Origin: Stichopus chloronotus
Taxonomy: Eukaryota > Echinodermata > Holothuroidea > Aspidochirotida > Stichopodidae
DNA length: 64,000 bases
Assembly (NCBI GenBank): GCA_021234535.1
Contig: CM037838.1
Coordinates: forward strand, 24,219,969 to 24,283,968
Direction of reading: 5' to 3'
The first letter of the stretch is position 1. Each line of letters begins with the position of its first letter. Position numbers and translations under genes: made by a program. Below, one piece after another: positions 12,699-25,735 of the stretch. Under the pieces are notes generated by a model that did not search any database, was not told the DNA's origin, and was given only the letters and a program-made list of their open reading frames with translations.

Positions 12699-13001
12699 CT
12701 TCAAATAGGATTCTTATCGAATGAGAGAGTTCACCACTGATGCACCTGTACACACCACTGTCGGCTGTTGTTGGATTTTCTATGGTAAAACCTATAACGG
12801 AATTTTCTAAGGATTTTTCAATCGGCCATAAAATAGTCTCATCTTTTAGTAATTGTGAGTCATCCTCTAATCTCGCATCGCTCTGATTCATTGCGCAGTT
12901 CACGGTTACCTCATCTGTTGTGGTTAGCATCACAAAGGATCCGTTGGACGATGTTGTCACTGAACTTGCAGAAGCAACGTCCATGCGTAGCTTAGATGTG
13001 A
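12699..13001 (-). CDS. Internal exon: Ig-like domain (first unit)
   Basis: A 303-base exon (101 residues) with an Ig-like pattern: VTVNC in strand B and ADSGVYRC in strand F, ending HSIRILFEG. Acceptor CCTTGCAG|TC, donor GAAG|GTAAAC, phase 1-1. An in-frame Met at 13053 followed by a hydrophobic run looks like a signal peptide, but the paralogous exon at 9807-10106 begins at the same point of the domain (SQLR versus SKLR), so the run is better read as a polypyrimidine tract. Confidence 0.8.
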
Positions 13002-14428
13002 CTGCAAGGAGAAGAAAAATCGCCGAAAAGTAATTATAACCTGTTTTCTTCATTGGGTAAACTATTATTAATGTTTATCATTAGTGTAGTAGAATAATTG
13101 AAAAAAAAAAAGAAAAGATACGACTAAGCACAAACAGCAGTGAACATTGATACGATTTACAATTTTTTTTTTCCGATAACAACAGAAGTAAAAAGTGACT
13201 GTTTTGATCAATGCATGTAGAAAATAAAATCTGGCGAATTGCCGTCTTAGAAGTTTGACAAGTTTCATAGTATATGGAGACGTTTCACCCAACCAAAATT
13301 TAACCTGTGGATCCATATATCCATATGGCAATTTGTGAAAATAGCATATTAAGGAGTCAACAAACATTTAAGAGAAGAACGTTGCATACTGTTCATCCTC
13401 CTAAGTACTCAAATTTCCATCCATCGATAAAGCAAATGTTTTTTTTTAATATTAAACCTTTGGAAACTAGTTTCCTCCAGATTAAGAGGAATTTATACGC
13501 TTTATGTTACCAAACGAAGACTCTGCAAAGGTCAAAGCTTAAACACATAACACACACATTAATTCCACTGTTTCTAACACGTTTGTATTTTACTTTTTGT
13601 GTTGTTGCAGTTACGTTCAATGTCAAATTGATCTACAGTCTTTTCAAAATACACAAACCAGCATATTTTCATTTCGAAAATGAGATGTCGACCGACTGGG
13701 GCAGATCAGCAAATTATAGCGTTAATGTTTCCCAGTTTTGATATAAGTTTTTTCTTCAGAATTTCAATACGAAAAGTTATGAAAGCGCTTATTTCGCACT
13801 AACGTTAGAACATTTTTTATTTATTAAATTAATGCAGACCTCGAAGGGCAGTTATCTTACGACGATGGGCGATTACACAAGTGTGGCTGAAGCCCATGAC
13901 TTTCATATTACAATTTCACCTCGGGTGACAACCAAGTTAATAATTTTCGATTAAAGTTGGTACCTTCCTTTCATGACGCCACTTCTGATGAGGGGGGGGG
14001 GGGGGGGGAGGGGCCTGAAAACCTTTAGACAACTCATGGAGATAAAAAAAAAGCATCTTAGTGTCTCCCGGCCAAGAATCAGACATCGAACCATCCGGTT
14101 GCTAAGCTTCATTCCTTCAAATTAAGTTTATATTCCATTTATAGGCCTTAGCATGTTAAGTTACTGTCAGAGAGATCTCTAATATAGAACTTGAGACATA
14201 GACGAGAATTTCGATAGTAACGATTGACCTAACAGTTGTCGTTCACATCTTATAGTTCAGAACAGATTAGTTAAATAGCAGAGTCTGAATCACTTATTAT
14301 AAATGTCAATAGATTTCAGTCCAATGATTGTGTGTACATTTTATATTATGCTGCTAAACACTTTCGGCCGACCCCGATATGCATGCTACAGGCGCAATAA
14401 GGCCCTAAACTCATTTGTGTGTACTTAC

Positions 14429-14623
14429 CACACCTTGGAGCAGCGTGGCTCCATTCCCCATTGGCTTCACATCTCATATTTACTGAGCCGACATGTAACT
14501 GAAACGTCGGGTCTTCACACCTTGAAGTAATTACTTCACCAGTCCTAAAGAACGTATGATTGTTTACAGGATCATTGCCGACGTGGTAAACTACATTAGG
14601 ATTAACTTGTGGCCTTGGACAAT
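14429..14623 (-). CDS. Internal exon: CCP module type A (first CCP-Ig-CCP unit)
   Basis: A 195-base exon (65 residues): CPRPQVNPNVVYHVGND, GEVITSRCEDP, NGEWSHAAPRC; four cysteines. Acceptor TTATAG|AT, donor TGTG|GTAAGT, phase 1-1. It is a paralogue of 10531-10737 (CRRPHINPGVMVHVGAD ... GEIITSRCDDP), which opens the second CCP-Ig-CCP unit. Confidence 0.84.
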
Positions 14624-14769
14624 CTATAATGAGAAAATATAAAGCAGCGAGAATTATGGTTATGTCACATTGTCATGTCTGTATTAACATTTTATGTTCT
14701 TGGTGAAATATGTGATATATGAATTATACTGGTGGAGAATACGGTAAACACAACATTGTATTAAGGGCT

Positions 14770-15560
14770 ATAGTAACAGTGACCTTTGCCCTTGATCTAT
14801 GACGTCGTCGGTCGGGCAGACAATGCATCTCATACCCTGAAAACTATCCACCAAATATTCGACTTACCGTCTAGGGAGATCATGACACACTTTTCAGAGC
14901 ATTTTTGATCTTAAAAAAACCGGACTTTGACCTCATGGCATCATCAGTATTCTCCAAAAAATACTGTACTGTCTATTGTACGTTTCATGGTTATTTTATA
15001 ATTATTAGGAGACACACGTAGGGATAATACTGATCATGATTTTTGGTTTTCATGACATTGACCTTTGACCTATGACTTCATCGGTCAGAACACTATATCA
15101 CATACTCAGGCATATGCCTACCAAGTTCAGCTTACCGATTTGACAATAAAACACGTGACCTTTGACCTCATACAATAGTTTTATAAATCTAGGGTATGTA
15201 CATACAGAGATGATACTAAAATGTGTTTGATTTTTGTGACCTGTGACCCCTGACATTTGACCTACTACGTCATCATTCTGGCGGACACTATACAAGGGCT
15301 CCTCACACCTGAACACCTACCCACTAAGTTTGAGGTTCATTGACCCCCCCCCCCCCCGTCAAGGAGGAGGTAGTGACATACTTTCTTTTGTACACACACA
15401 CACACATTAGGACACCCCTTCTCACCCCCTAACCTCAGTCGGCAATCTCGATCCATGCTATATGTTTACCATGAGGAACCCCTCAGGAATATAAGGACTT
15501 CTGACCCACCAAGTTGTGGTTGAATACCACAAGGGGTGTAAGATGGCTACCATTTAAGTG
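14770..15560 (+). repeat. Partial copy of the TGACCT-rich composite repeat
   Basis: Contains GACCTTTGACCTATGAC blocks, perfect TGACCTTTGACCT at 15059-15071 and 15156-15168, then a CA run near 15396-15408 and an ending similar to 35750-36080 (AAGGGGTGTAAG.TGGCTACCATTTAA-like). No coding sequence. Confidence 0.65.
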
Positions 15561-17590
15561 TCATTTTTGACGACTTTACCGCTCAACTCCAATATTAGTA
15601 TCCCAAACTTAGCTATATTTCATTCTGGCAAAAAAAAGAAGCAAAAAGGTCGATTGCAATTGACTCTGATAGATGGGGGTATCAGTTATTATCCAAAAAG
15701 TAAGGACCGAGGTAGAAACTCCATTTTTCCGTGGGAGAATAAGGACCATGGGGTTACTGACCGTACATTATACCAAGAATTTGTCGTGTTTAGTATCACA
15801 TTGAAGGAAATTAAATTTTGAGTGTTATTTAAGATGGTTATTTTGTTACCTTACCACCCTGTAAATGTTGTAACTGGTTGGAAACATAATGATTAAGACA
15901 TCTTCAAAGCTAAACAGTGATTTTAACGAATAGAAACCCTTGCAACTCATCAGTGGCGTAACAAGCGGGAGGTGGGGGGGGGGGGGGAGGCAGATGTATT
16001 GCCCCCAATGAAATTCGAAAGTAAAAGAATATTGGGCAAAATTTAAACAAAAACAATAAGTAATAAAGTATATATGACTTAAAGCTGGAATATGAGTTGA
16101 CAATTTGTCAGTGAAAGTCGAATTCCGCGGAATATGTCATAGCCACTACATAAAAACATTGTTTAAGCGCCAGTTTTGCCTTGCATATATGAATATTTCA
16201 TATCCATTCCCATTGCTCTGTTTGATTTCAAGTGACATTGATTGATTGCTATGCTTTTAGGAGAGTCTAAAGTTTGTAGGGTCAACAAAGATGTTGAGAC
16301 AATGTTCGTATACAAATATCTGGAAGAAGAGTGCATAGTTCTCCCTCAGATTTTGTGACAGGTGATCTCCTCAATAGTAAAAATGAAAGAGGAATCAAGC
16401 AATTGAAATGAGAACTGAACTTAAGTGGTAAAGTGTCCAAGCTATATCAATTTTTTTTTGTTGAAAATAGCAAGAATTTCAAATTTTGTTTCTGATATGT
16501 AATTACAAGCTGTTTTAAACGACTTTTATCATTGAAATAGCAATGAACAAATCATGAGCAGATACTATATATGGTCCTTGTTGACATGTTAAGGATGAAT
16601 TAAGCAAGTTAGAGCATACACAGCTTAAATTCCTAGAAGGCCTCAGGTAAAATGCAACCAAAGACTGACCACCAAATTGTATGATAAACATGAGACGCAG
16701 TGATGTAGTAGGTGAACGTGAGTCTGTACGACCGACCTACACTAAAACCCTAGCACCCCCCTTTTGGCACATAGCATCAATGATTATGACATGTTGATAT
16801 CCACCAATGAATGGTACATCTATGAAAATCTCTCAACATCCCCTCTACGCTATTCGTAGTGTAAGTGTAAATTTCAGAACTTGTATTTTAAAAAGTAAAG
16901 AAATTTTAGATGAAACACACAACGTCAGAGAGAATGGGAAGCGCCATTTCATGCAATCTAAGAGGCACTTTTACGCAAAAATTTCCGCGTACGCTACGTG
17001 CCAACCGACGGTGGCAGCTTCGCTTAGATAGTGTCATCGTATTACATGTGTTATACTGAGTATACGTCATAACGTCATAAAGGTTGTGTGACATGAAAAT
17101 GACATTGGGGGAATATTGGCTGTTTTAACCATTATGAATACTAAAAACAACACAAAATTCATTGAATATTGACCATTTTACGAGGAAATTACAGTAATAT
17201 ACCTGCATTATGAATAAACATAGGCAAAGTATGCAAATTTACTACAGTAAGAGAGTGACTGGCATGGGGCATCTTATGTTATCTTTTATTTACTTAACCT
17301 TTACTTTTGGGCTGTTGAGAAATTTGTATGCCATTGGGGTTTATCTTCGAAGATTGCATTTTCATCTTCACAAATATTGATATCACCTACCAATATGAAA
17401 CCTAGTAAGAGATCAAAAGAGATTAGAGAGATAAATATAAAGCCCTAACAAAAATGAATATGACTTGTTTGCAGTCATAATGACTTCAGTCAGTTGTAAC
17501 ATTTTACAAGGTGATAGAGTAGCAAACTAATAATCACGTAACGATCGCATGTAGGCTTTAAAATAACTTTTCTTTAGTTTGATACCAAAC
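15561..17590. other. Intron without recognised exons
   Basis: No CCP, Ig or lectin pattern. CAGTGGCGTAACAAGCGG followed by a G-tract near 15951-15988 looks like one hAT-type end, but no partner end was found. Other content is simple AT-rich DNA. Confidence 0.4.
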
Positions 17591-17599
17591 ACGACATAT

Positions 17600-19260
17600 T
17601 TCGGGTATAACTTAGGGTCAATGACCCCTTCGGTTCCCAAGACCCCCTGAAGAGAATGGCGTTGTGATCATTTGCGTATTCCATTTCTTTTCCCCCTCAC
17701 CAAAAAGAACTATACACATTTCACTCCTTGTCTGATGTACGTGCATACACAACAATAAAGTTATAATGGGTGAGTAAATGGTTGTATTACCACAAGCATG
17801 GAAAATGCCGTTGTTATCAAACATAAACATTCAGCGCACAACGTGGCTGCCTGGGGTTTAGTACTAAGTCACATTGGGAACAAAAGCAACGTTGACACCG
17901 TGCACAACCAAAACCTACCGTACTGTGTTATGTGCTTTAATAACTATGGTCTTTGATCAGCTATGACATCGTCAATCTGGTGAAAACACGTATCATAGTA
18001 AGGGAACTAACGACAAAGTATAAAGGTTATTCGACTCACTGACTTGACGGAAATCGTGATAAATCTTTTCAAACTATTTTGCTTCCTTGAAATTTGACCT
18101 GCTGACCTTTGACCTTAACTTTTGATGTGAGGCACAACTTAAGAACATGGATTACCTATTTACCAATTTTGATCTTCATGGACACTGCGGTCTAGGATGA
18201 GTTGCGGAAGCAAACTTTTCAAGGTTGAATTTGACCCTTGGTCTATGACCCTGATCTTTGACCTCAATGCACATACAAACATAATTTGATAAAATCTTAA
18301 CATTCGACCTCTTACCTTTCACCTCTGACCTAAAATTCTGACAGGAGACAATTTCAGATAATGGGTCACCTATCTACTAACTTTGATTTTCATCGGTATA
18401 AAAGAAATTGTGGGAGCAAAATTTCTGTATCAAATTTGACCTTTGACCTCTGAAATTGACAGTTTATATAAGAACACGACAAACATAAGTTCTATATAGA
18501 ATCTTGCATACCGGACATATGTTTCAGGGTCAGATGAGCATAGCCATTTTAGATTAAGAAATGCATCAAACATGATATTTCAGTAATTTAATTTCGGACC
18601 TATAACCTTTGACCTCGGACCTAAAACTCTGACAGGAGATACAACTTCAGAAAATTCGCACCATATCTACCAACTTTAATCTTCATTGGATACGCGGTAT
18701 AGGAGGAGTAGTGGACGCAAACTATCGGCATCAAATTTGACCTCTGAAATTGTCCGTTGACATCAAAACACTACAAACATAAATTTAAGACAAAATCTTG
18801 CATACCGGTCAAATATTTGAATTTCACATGAAAATTGCCATTTTGGATTAAAAAATGCAGCAAAATAATATTTCACTAATTTAACAATTTAACCTTGGAC
18901 ATCTAACCTTTGACCTAAACGTCTGTCAGGAGACCCAATTTCAGACCATGGGCCACATATTTACCTCCTTTGATCTTCTACGGTTGTGCGGTATAGGAGG
19001 AGTTGAGGAGCGTTTGAAATTTTTTGATTTTTTCTACACACACAGACACATACACACACCTCTTTATACGTTTTGACCCCTAACCAAATAAGGGGCGAGG
19101 TTCCTGGTCATATTAAGTACCATACATGGTTACACCCCATGTATCAAATATCAACTACTCATAATGTTACCATAGCAACTGAGAGAGCGATAATACACCC
19201 CATGTATCAAATATCAACCACTCATAATGTTACCATAGCAACTGAGAGAGCGATAATATA
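17600..19260 (+). repeat. TGACCT-rich composite repeat, long copy
   Basis: Several diverged internal units of a few hundred bases (around 18.06, 18.30, 18.60 and 18.88 kb), each with a TTGACC-rich head, CAGACCATGGG.CA-like text, TACCAACTTTGATCTTCAT, CGGTATAGGAGGAGT and ATAAAATCTTGCATACCGG. Perfect TGACCTTTGACCT occurs at 18103-18115 and 18437-18449. The right end has a CA-rich tract and a 63-base tandem duplication (19133-19195 and 19196-19258). Confidence 0.75.
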
Positions 19261-19481
19261 GCACATGTATACGGATGAGAAAAAAATCAACTATATGCTA
19301 TTTTGAAAATTCCGAACTCAAGCTCTCTTCCTCTTGGATGCCACTGCCACTGTCTAAGGCTTCCCTTTTCCTACTCTAAGCTAATTAGCTTAGACTAGGA
19401 AAAGTGAAATGAATCTGTAAAATATTTTGTTAATCACGTACAGTTTTCCAACCTTCTAATTATTCTAAAAACAAAACTTAC

Positions 19482-19718
19482 TGGAACCGCATCTCGACCA
19501 CCCGAAAGTATACGCAATATGAGGAGATAATGCACCGGTGTCGGTATCGCAAAAGTAAACGTGCGATCCTTGACGATTCCACTCATTGCAGAAAATGTAC
19601 AAATATTGCTCATTGAAACAGCCACCATCCTCGATCAAAGTGGTACCATCTTGATGTGAAGAATAATACCCATTATACAAAGGCGTAGGAACGACGCATG
19701 CACTTTCGCATTCATCCC
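19482..19718 (-). CDS. Internal exon: six-cysteine module, CCP-like
   Basis: A 237-base exon (79 residues): DECESACVVPTPLYNGYY, then FNEQYLYIFCNEW, then VYFCDTD and FGWSRCGS. It has six cysteines in all and two Trp. The opening and the final W..C recall a CCP, but spacing is unusual and I cannot assign the family. Acceptor ATCTAG|GG, donor TCCA|GTAAGT, phase 1-1, consistent with its neighbours. Confidence 0.65.
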
Positions 19719-19739
19719 CTAGATAAGAAGAAGACGAAA

Positions 19740-21240
19740 CAAGTCAAAATTCATCATACATTTTATCCACATTCACAATTGACTAAAATATATTATTATG
19801 CACCAACACAGATAGATGAAACAACTTTAAATGAGCAGACATAATCTCATTTACCAATTCACTAAGGGAAATCGCAGATGGTTATCATCAAGCTCACAAG
19901 ATCATGATCACAGTCCGTCAAGTCATCGGGCCACTCGCTTGTGATCAGATCACAGTCAGAAAATGCACGGGAACGCTCGCGAGATCTGATCAGTTGTTTG
20001 TTGAAAGGGAAGTGTAGCGTCAAGTTTGAAATAACTTTTCAGGCGAGACTAGCAGGGAGGTTAAAGGTTGAATTTGGGATGTTGGCCATAGCGCTCAAGC
20101 GTGGACGCTGACGTGTTTCTGCTGAGCGAGCGTTACTGCATGTTACATTGCGTGGCATTCCTTAACTGATGCTGCATACTGGATGGTGTAAGAGCTGGAG
20201 ATGCAACGATTGGTAATTATTTAGTTCCTTCTTTGGTCAATGTTTCGTTATAGTTTTTTATGTTACTTACTTGTGTCGCTGTTGGAGGTAAATGCTATTT
20301 GTGTCTGACAGGTATATGTGAAATTGGTAAAAACTACAAATTGTTTATATGAAATGTTGAGTGTGCAGATTTAATGAAATTGTTACACTGTTTTAGCGTC
20401 AAGATGTAACGAAAAACAAATAAAGAAATTATATGTGTGTGTGTATCTTGAGAGAAGAATTTAGTTACCGTCCATTTAATAGAGTTAATTATTTTTGTAT
20501 GTCTCGCATATTTGATAGAGTTAACTAATTTTGTATGTTTCTTATATATGATTAATATTTCGTATATTTCTTTCACTTGCATTTAGTGAACCGTATCACG
20601 AGTCACGTATCAACGTATCGGGTTGTATGTGTAATAAAGGAGTAAAATTAGCCTCTGGATACCACCCCCCCCCCCTTATAATTGTTACGTGTTCGCAGCT
20701 TCACTTAATAGCCCCTGGGTCAGGGCCAAATTAGGTTCGATCACACGACTCCCGCCCTCTCATTGGTCTTCGGGACTGCAGCCACTGTTCCACATTGGAG
20801 CGGCAGCCACAGAGTCGCTACGCAGGGTAACATCTATGATCCAGGTCGACAACAGTACAAGTTCAATCAAATGCAGTATGGCGGAAGACTTTAACCTGCT
20901 TGGCACTTAAAACAATTTAGAAATTGAGCATTTTCAAATACCAATTCCAAAATTGAGGCTTCAGAAATAAGTGAATTCTAATGCTCCTTTTCTTTTGTAC
21001 ATGTAGGCTACGCGGAAGTACAGCTAAAACTACAAAGTAAAAGTTATGTGATTGTATCCAAACCTAGGTTATGAATACAGCTTATAGTTGTAGTACTATG
21101 TACGTATTTTTACAAACTAGGTTAACAATTAAATATCCTAAATAACGCCATCCTATATGTGTTCTGTACAGTAAATTTTATTTTGTAATTGACTGAGAAA
21201 AGCAGAAATAAGAATTGGGTTAACATGTCAAAGGTTTTAA
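19740..21240. other. Intron without recognised exons
   Basis: Between the six-cysteine exon and the F-type lectin exon. Palindrome-rich text around TGATCA/GATCAGATCACAG occurs at 19905-20000, and a C-tract at 20666-20675. The 73-codon plus frame at 20689 shows no domain. Confidence 0.4.
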
Positions 21241-21265
21241 CGCTATAAATTCACAGAATAAATAC

Positions 21266-21490
21266 CTGATAATTTTCCGAGGACTTCTACTTCACATAAA
21301 ATGAGAGCATCATCGGAATATCCAGCATCTTCAACACTGACGAATCTACCCTTGACGCTTCCATTCACGTGAATAATAATCGGATTGCTGTTTACATCAG
21401 TTATCTCACCAACCATCGTATTTTGTCCGAGTTGAGTTCCACGTTCCTGTCCAACTCTTACAACTGAATTCAAAAGCCTATTTCGGTAAC
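21266..21490 (-). CDS. Internal exon: F-type lectin domain, C-terminal part
   Basis: A 225-base exon (75 residues) beginning GYRNRLLNSVVRVGQERG and closing with GRFVSVEDA...ALILCEVEVLG, the usual end strand of F-type lectins. Acceptor CCACAG|GT, donor TCAG|GTATTT, phase 1-1. The classic D-C-C-G segment before R-L-N is absent (PMGYRNRLLN), and with the missing His in the first exon the fucose-binding triad is incomplete. Sugar specificity may be changed or lost. Confidence 0.85.
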
Positions 21491-22317
21491 CTGTGGGAGC
21501 AGTACAGTGTAGGCCATTTGTGAATGTTTTAGATTGTACTCCATAATACCTTTCATCAGCATTGAACATTTCTGACACACTAGCATGAATTGAGGGTAAA
21601 GTCTATTTATCGAATAACAGGAAACTCGGAAACTGAGTTAATCAGCTTAATAAACTCCTGTTTTCTATTAATCGCACATTGCGCTTGCCATGCAAGCGAC
21701 TGTATAGTGCTTCCGGATGCCTGAATTTTTTTTTTTTTCATTTATCAATCTTTACCGTCTGTGTCGCCAAAGTCTACTTTGAATTTATATGGAGTAGTGA
21801 TTAGCGGCTGAATCTAGGATCCATTGCAACCACAGGAACGGCATAGTACACTACTTCTAACAAAAGCAAGAAAATACATACTACCAAACAACTCTACAAA
21901 GATAACAATATAAAGAGCACAATACGGTTACAAAATATACCCCACCCATACGGTTCTCCGTCAAAACCAAAGATGAATTTGGAGGTTAATTTTTTCAAAT
22001 GTTAGGCCAGAAAGATGGTAGGATTCTAGAAGACGTATAACTTAAAACCTCTTTGGGGAAGGCCATAAATCAGAGAGTCACAAAATTTCAAGGATTTTAT
22101 TCAGGCACAAGGGGGCCATCCTACGAAATTAATATTATTTTATATCACAGACTGCTATAATAACCTACCAACATCAAAGACACAGTAAATATTCTTGGTA
22201 GTATAAGAAAAAATTAAGAGGGCAAACAGTTGTTATTTACTGAGGCGTATTCCCCACAGTTTGCAGTAACAACTATAGATTACTTTCCACTAAATTATCC
22301 TATGGGATTTTACTCAC

Positions 22318-22401
22318 CCATTGGACGATATATTAGTATTTGCTCCACAGTGTATGTATTTCCCAAGTCGACAAACCACCATGGATCTTGAAGTCTATTG
22401 T
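22318..22401 (-). CDS. Internal exon: F-type lectin domain, central part
   Basis: An 84-base exon (28 residues) reading NRLQDPWWFVDLGNTYTVEQ and then ILIYRPM. DPWW.VDLG.....I.IY is the hallmark core of F-type lectin and related discoidin-fold domains. Acceptor CTGCAG|AC, donor ATGG|GTGAGT, phase 1-1. The exon abuts the start of a composite repeat at about 22443. Confidence 0.85.
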
Positions 22402-22442
22402 CTGCAGGGACAGAAAGCAGAAAAAAAAGAGGAAAAAGAACA

Positions 22443-23900
22443 AGAGGGTAATCCACGGAGGTGCGTATCTCATCGTGCGACATACACTGATTTCAATACA
22501 GGGCTTGCACATAGGGATTTGGAATAGTTTACTGCAACCACAAGTCACGCAGACCTAGTTCCGGGAAATAATTGTAAATTAGAGCCAAATATTCTTCAAA
22601 CATAAAATGGTGGTAAGCAGAAGAACCGACAATAAAATGGTAATATTGATATCAACTTATTATCTACTATTGATATCTAGTTAAGCCTGTAGTATACATT
22701 CGATTTGAAACATACTGAGTGACGGTCCGACCAAAGCATGGGAAATGACATTGTTATTAGACGTAACTACTTAGCCCTAAACATGTAATGGTTGCAAACT
22801 AGGTTGAAATACTAAGTCACACTGTTTGGAAAGCAAGGGATGTAATAAGTCCTGTAGGTACATTGTACCACCAGCACCTACCGAACTGTATTATGTATAA
22901 TGATTACCGCCGCATTTGACGACATCGATTGGGTGAACACTGCATTTCATTCACAAGTACATTTGACCAGTGTTTGATTCTTCTCCAACTTGCTGTACAA
23001 GAGGAGATTACAACAAAATTTCGACAACATTCTGCTGACATGACATGTTAACCTTTGACCTCTAAGGTTTGATCTTAGATGTTGATGAGAAATGCAGCTT
23101 CAGACTGTTGGGTACTTATCTACCAACTTCGAAACTGCGATCTGGAAAGAGTTGCTGACGCAAATATTTCAGGGTTTCATTTGACCTGTGACCTTAAAAC
23201 ATAAAAACATGATTCTTAGGTAAAATGCAGGTGTGTCGGTGACATATTTGAAGGTTCTATGAGAATATTTGGATTGAGACATACAGTTAAAATAACATTT
23301 TTACTGACTGGACTTTTGACCTATGACCTTTTGATGAAACAGCACTTTAACCGATGGAAGATATTTGCTTCCTCGACACTGTGGGGTCACAGAGGAGTTA
23401 TCAGTGTCAAATTTGGCCTTTAGTGGTAATCTTTGACCATCAAAATACATACAAACATGCTTTTACATACAATCTTGTACACCGGTGAGAAATTTGAGGT
23501 CTTCTTGAGAATGGAAAAATTTTGGAAGACGAAATACAGCTGAAATAATATTTTCACTGCATGAGCTGACCTTTCACCTCTGATCTCAATTTTGACTTGA
23601 GAAATGACTTCACCTACCTAGAAAATTTGAGCATTCAGCGGCAAATTGGTCTTGTTGCAGGCACAAATTGATGAAATTGGAATTTTCTTTTCAAGACTTA
23701 TATGCACACACAAACGAACAAACACATCTTCACACAATTTCACCTATACATATGGGGTCGTTTTGGGGTATAGTAAGTAACATAGCAGCTTAGATATAAA
23801 AAATAAATCCTACATAAAATCACCCATACATAGTGTTACCATGACAATTATTGTGCAGGCAACTGAAGAGGCCATAATATCCTCTAACATCAAGCAATTA
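22443..23900 (+). repeat. Composite repeat copy (AAGAGGGTAATCC start)
   Basis: Starts with AGAGGGTAATCCACGGAGG and GTATCTCATCG as in the copies at 24008 and 50143, then runs into TGACCT-rich units (CCTTTGACCT at 23052-23061) and a CACACA region. The other end is not well defined. Confidence 0.6.
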
Positions 23901-24007
23901 CAGGATAAGATAAAAAGTTTGTGACGGTCTCCTTTTTTGGCAAACGAACATAGGGTCTACGATATCATGGTTACTCTGGAAAGTCTTACACAAACCACTT
24001 ATGCAAC

Positions 24008-25564
24008 AAGAGGGCAATCCACGGAGTTGCGTATCTCATCGCCAACATGCATTGATTTAAATACAGGGCATGCACACGGGGATTTGAAATAGTTTACTGC
24101 AACCACATCTCACAGAGTCCTAGTTCGGGGAACTGGTTGTAAATGAGTGGCAAATATTCTTCAAGCATAAAATGGTGGTAAGCATCTCAATACTGATATC
24201 TACTGTAAGGTAGCAAACTTAAGGTTATAGCCTGGTGCTACTAGGCTCAAGTAACGATAACTAATGGCTCAAAAGTATCTGTTCTTATTACGCTACATAA
24301 CACAATTATAACATTGGGTTATTCCATGTGGGTTAGGCTTAGTGGTTACAGTTAGGGGCAGGATATAAGAACATCCCGCTATGGGTATTTGCACATTAGT
24401 CTCCTATTTACTTGTGCAGGACCTGAATCTGCTAAAATTATTGTTTGACTTAAAAATGTTTTCATAAAAGACCTTATCCACAGGGGCCAGTTCTGCTAAA
24501 GATGTTTTACCTACAGTTAAAAAGGTGGTGTCTATTGTCCCAGATGCTGGCTTAAGTTTGTTACCAAACAATCATACAATTTCACCAGATTACCATAAGA
24601 GTGCTATACTGTATCTTCATTATTGTGTTCATAGGAACGGCCTTGCAAAACTTTGCGTATAATGCTTAATTAGCTCTCAAGATATGGTGGAAATACACAT
24701 TGTGGGGCAAAATTGTTGTTTTTTTTCTAGAAAAATCAACAAATTTCGCTCTCTTTAATACAAAAGTGATATACCTTGAATATTACATTCTCAAGTAAGT
24801 CCTTGCAAAATTTTGCATTAAATGCTCAAATACATCTCAAGATGTGCTGAAAATACCAATTTTGGGACAAAATCAGCAAATTTTACTGAATTTACCTTTA
24901 CAGTATTATTATGTTGAACAATGTGTTTCAGGTAAGGTCTAACAAAACTTTAAGTTAATTGGTCTAATAGTTCTCAAGATATGCTGGAAATACAAATTTG
25001 GGGGCAAAATTGGCTTTTTTCTAAAAAATCAGCAAATTTTACTCTCTTTACTACAAAAGTGATATACCTTGAATATTTCATTCTCAGGTAAGTTTTTGCA
25101 AAATTTTGCCTTAAATGCTCAAATACTTCTCAAGATATTTGGGGCAAAATTGGCATTTTTTTTCTAAAAAATCAGCAAATTTGACTCGATTTAGCATACA
25201 AGTAATACATCTCGCACATATTGGCATCATGCAAAACCTTACCAAGTTTCAACTTAATCGCTCATATGCTTTTCAAACTATTCTGGAAAAACCACAATTT
25301 GGACAGGTCCGGACGCATACACACTCGCACACGCACGCACGCACACGCATTGGCATGGACACGTTTTCCTTTATACCACCCAACGGGACCCTCCTGTACC
25401 CATGGTCACTCTACCATGGGGTACCCCTGGGGTGTCGCTACTCATCCACTCCCAGCGTTTCCATGGCAACCATTCTCCCATGGGTGCACAGTACAATATA
25501 TAGCTCCACTAGCCAAGTGACTACAATATCTCATCTTGCCCCTATAGGGCGATGAGATAATAAC
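24008..25564 (+). repeat. Composite repeat copy with 150-base internal units
   Basis: Left end AAGAGGGCAATCCACGGAG, right end CCTATAGGGCGATGAGATAA. Inside are about four diverged units of roughly 150 bases (from about 24640 to 25290), recognised by TCTCAAGATATG.TGGAAAT, GGGGCAAAAT and AAAAATCAGCAAATTT. A CACGCACGCAC tract (25319-25347) precedes the end block. The palindrome CCCTATAGGG sits 14-15 bases from the end. The opposite-strand copy is 32610-33829. Confidence 0.75.
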
Positions 25565-25735
25565 TTACATATAGATTTGATGTGGTGTCAACAAACTTGT
25601 CAACTTGTTGTATCCCACAATGAGAGTTTTCTGTACTTCCGGTGAAAAAAAAAAAAAAAAACTTAGAGGCTTTATGCGACTGATTACTTGTGTGTAATGC
25701 TGCTTTGTTGTTTTAGAGGAGAAAATTTCACTCAC

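Noticed and set aside
12637..13053. Met at 13053 plus hydrophobic run as a signal peptide starting a new gene
   Set aside because: The hydrophobic residues come from a pyrimidine-rich acceptor tract ending TTGCAG, and the paralogous Ig exon starts at the same domain position, so this is read as an internal exon.
13307..13741. 144-codon plus-strand open frame
   Set aside because: AT-rich intron sequence with no recognisable motif.
15951..15990. CAGTGGCGTAAC plus G-tract as a hAT element
   Set aside because: No partner end or target duplication found nearby.
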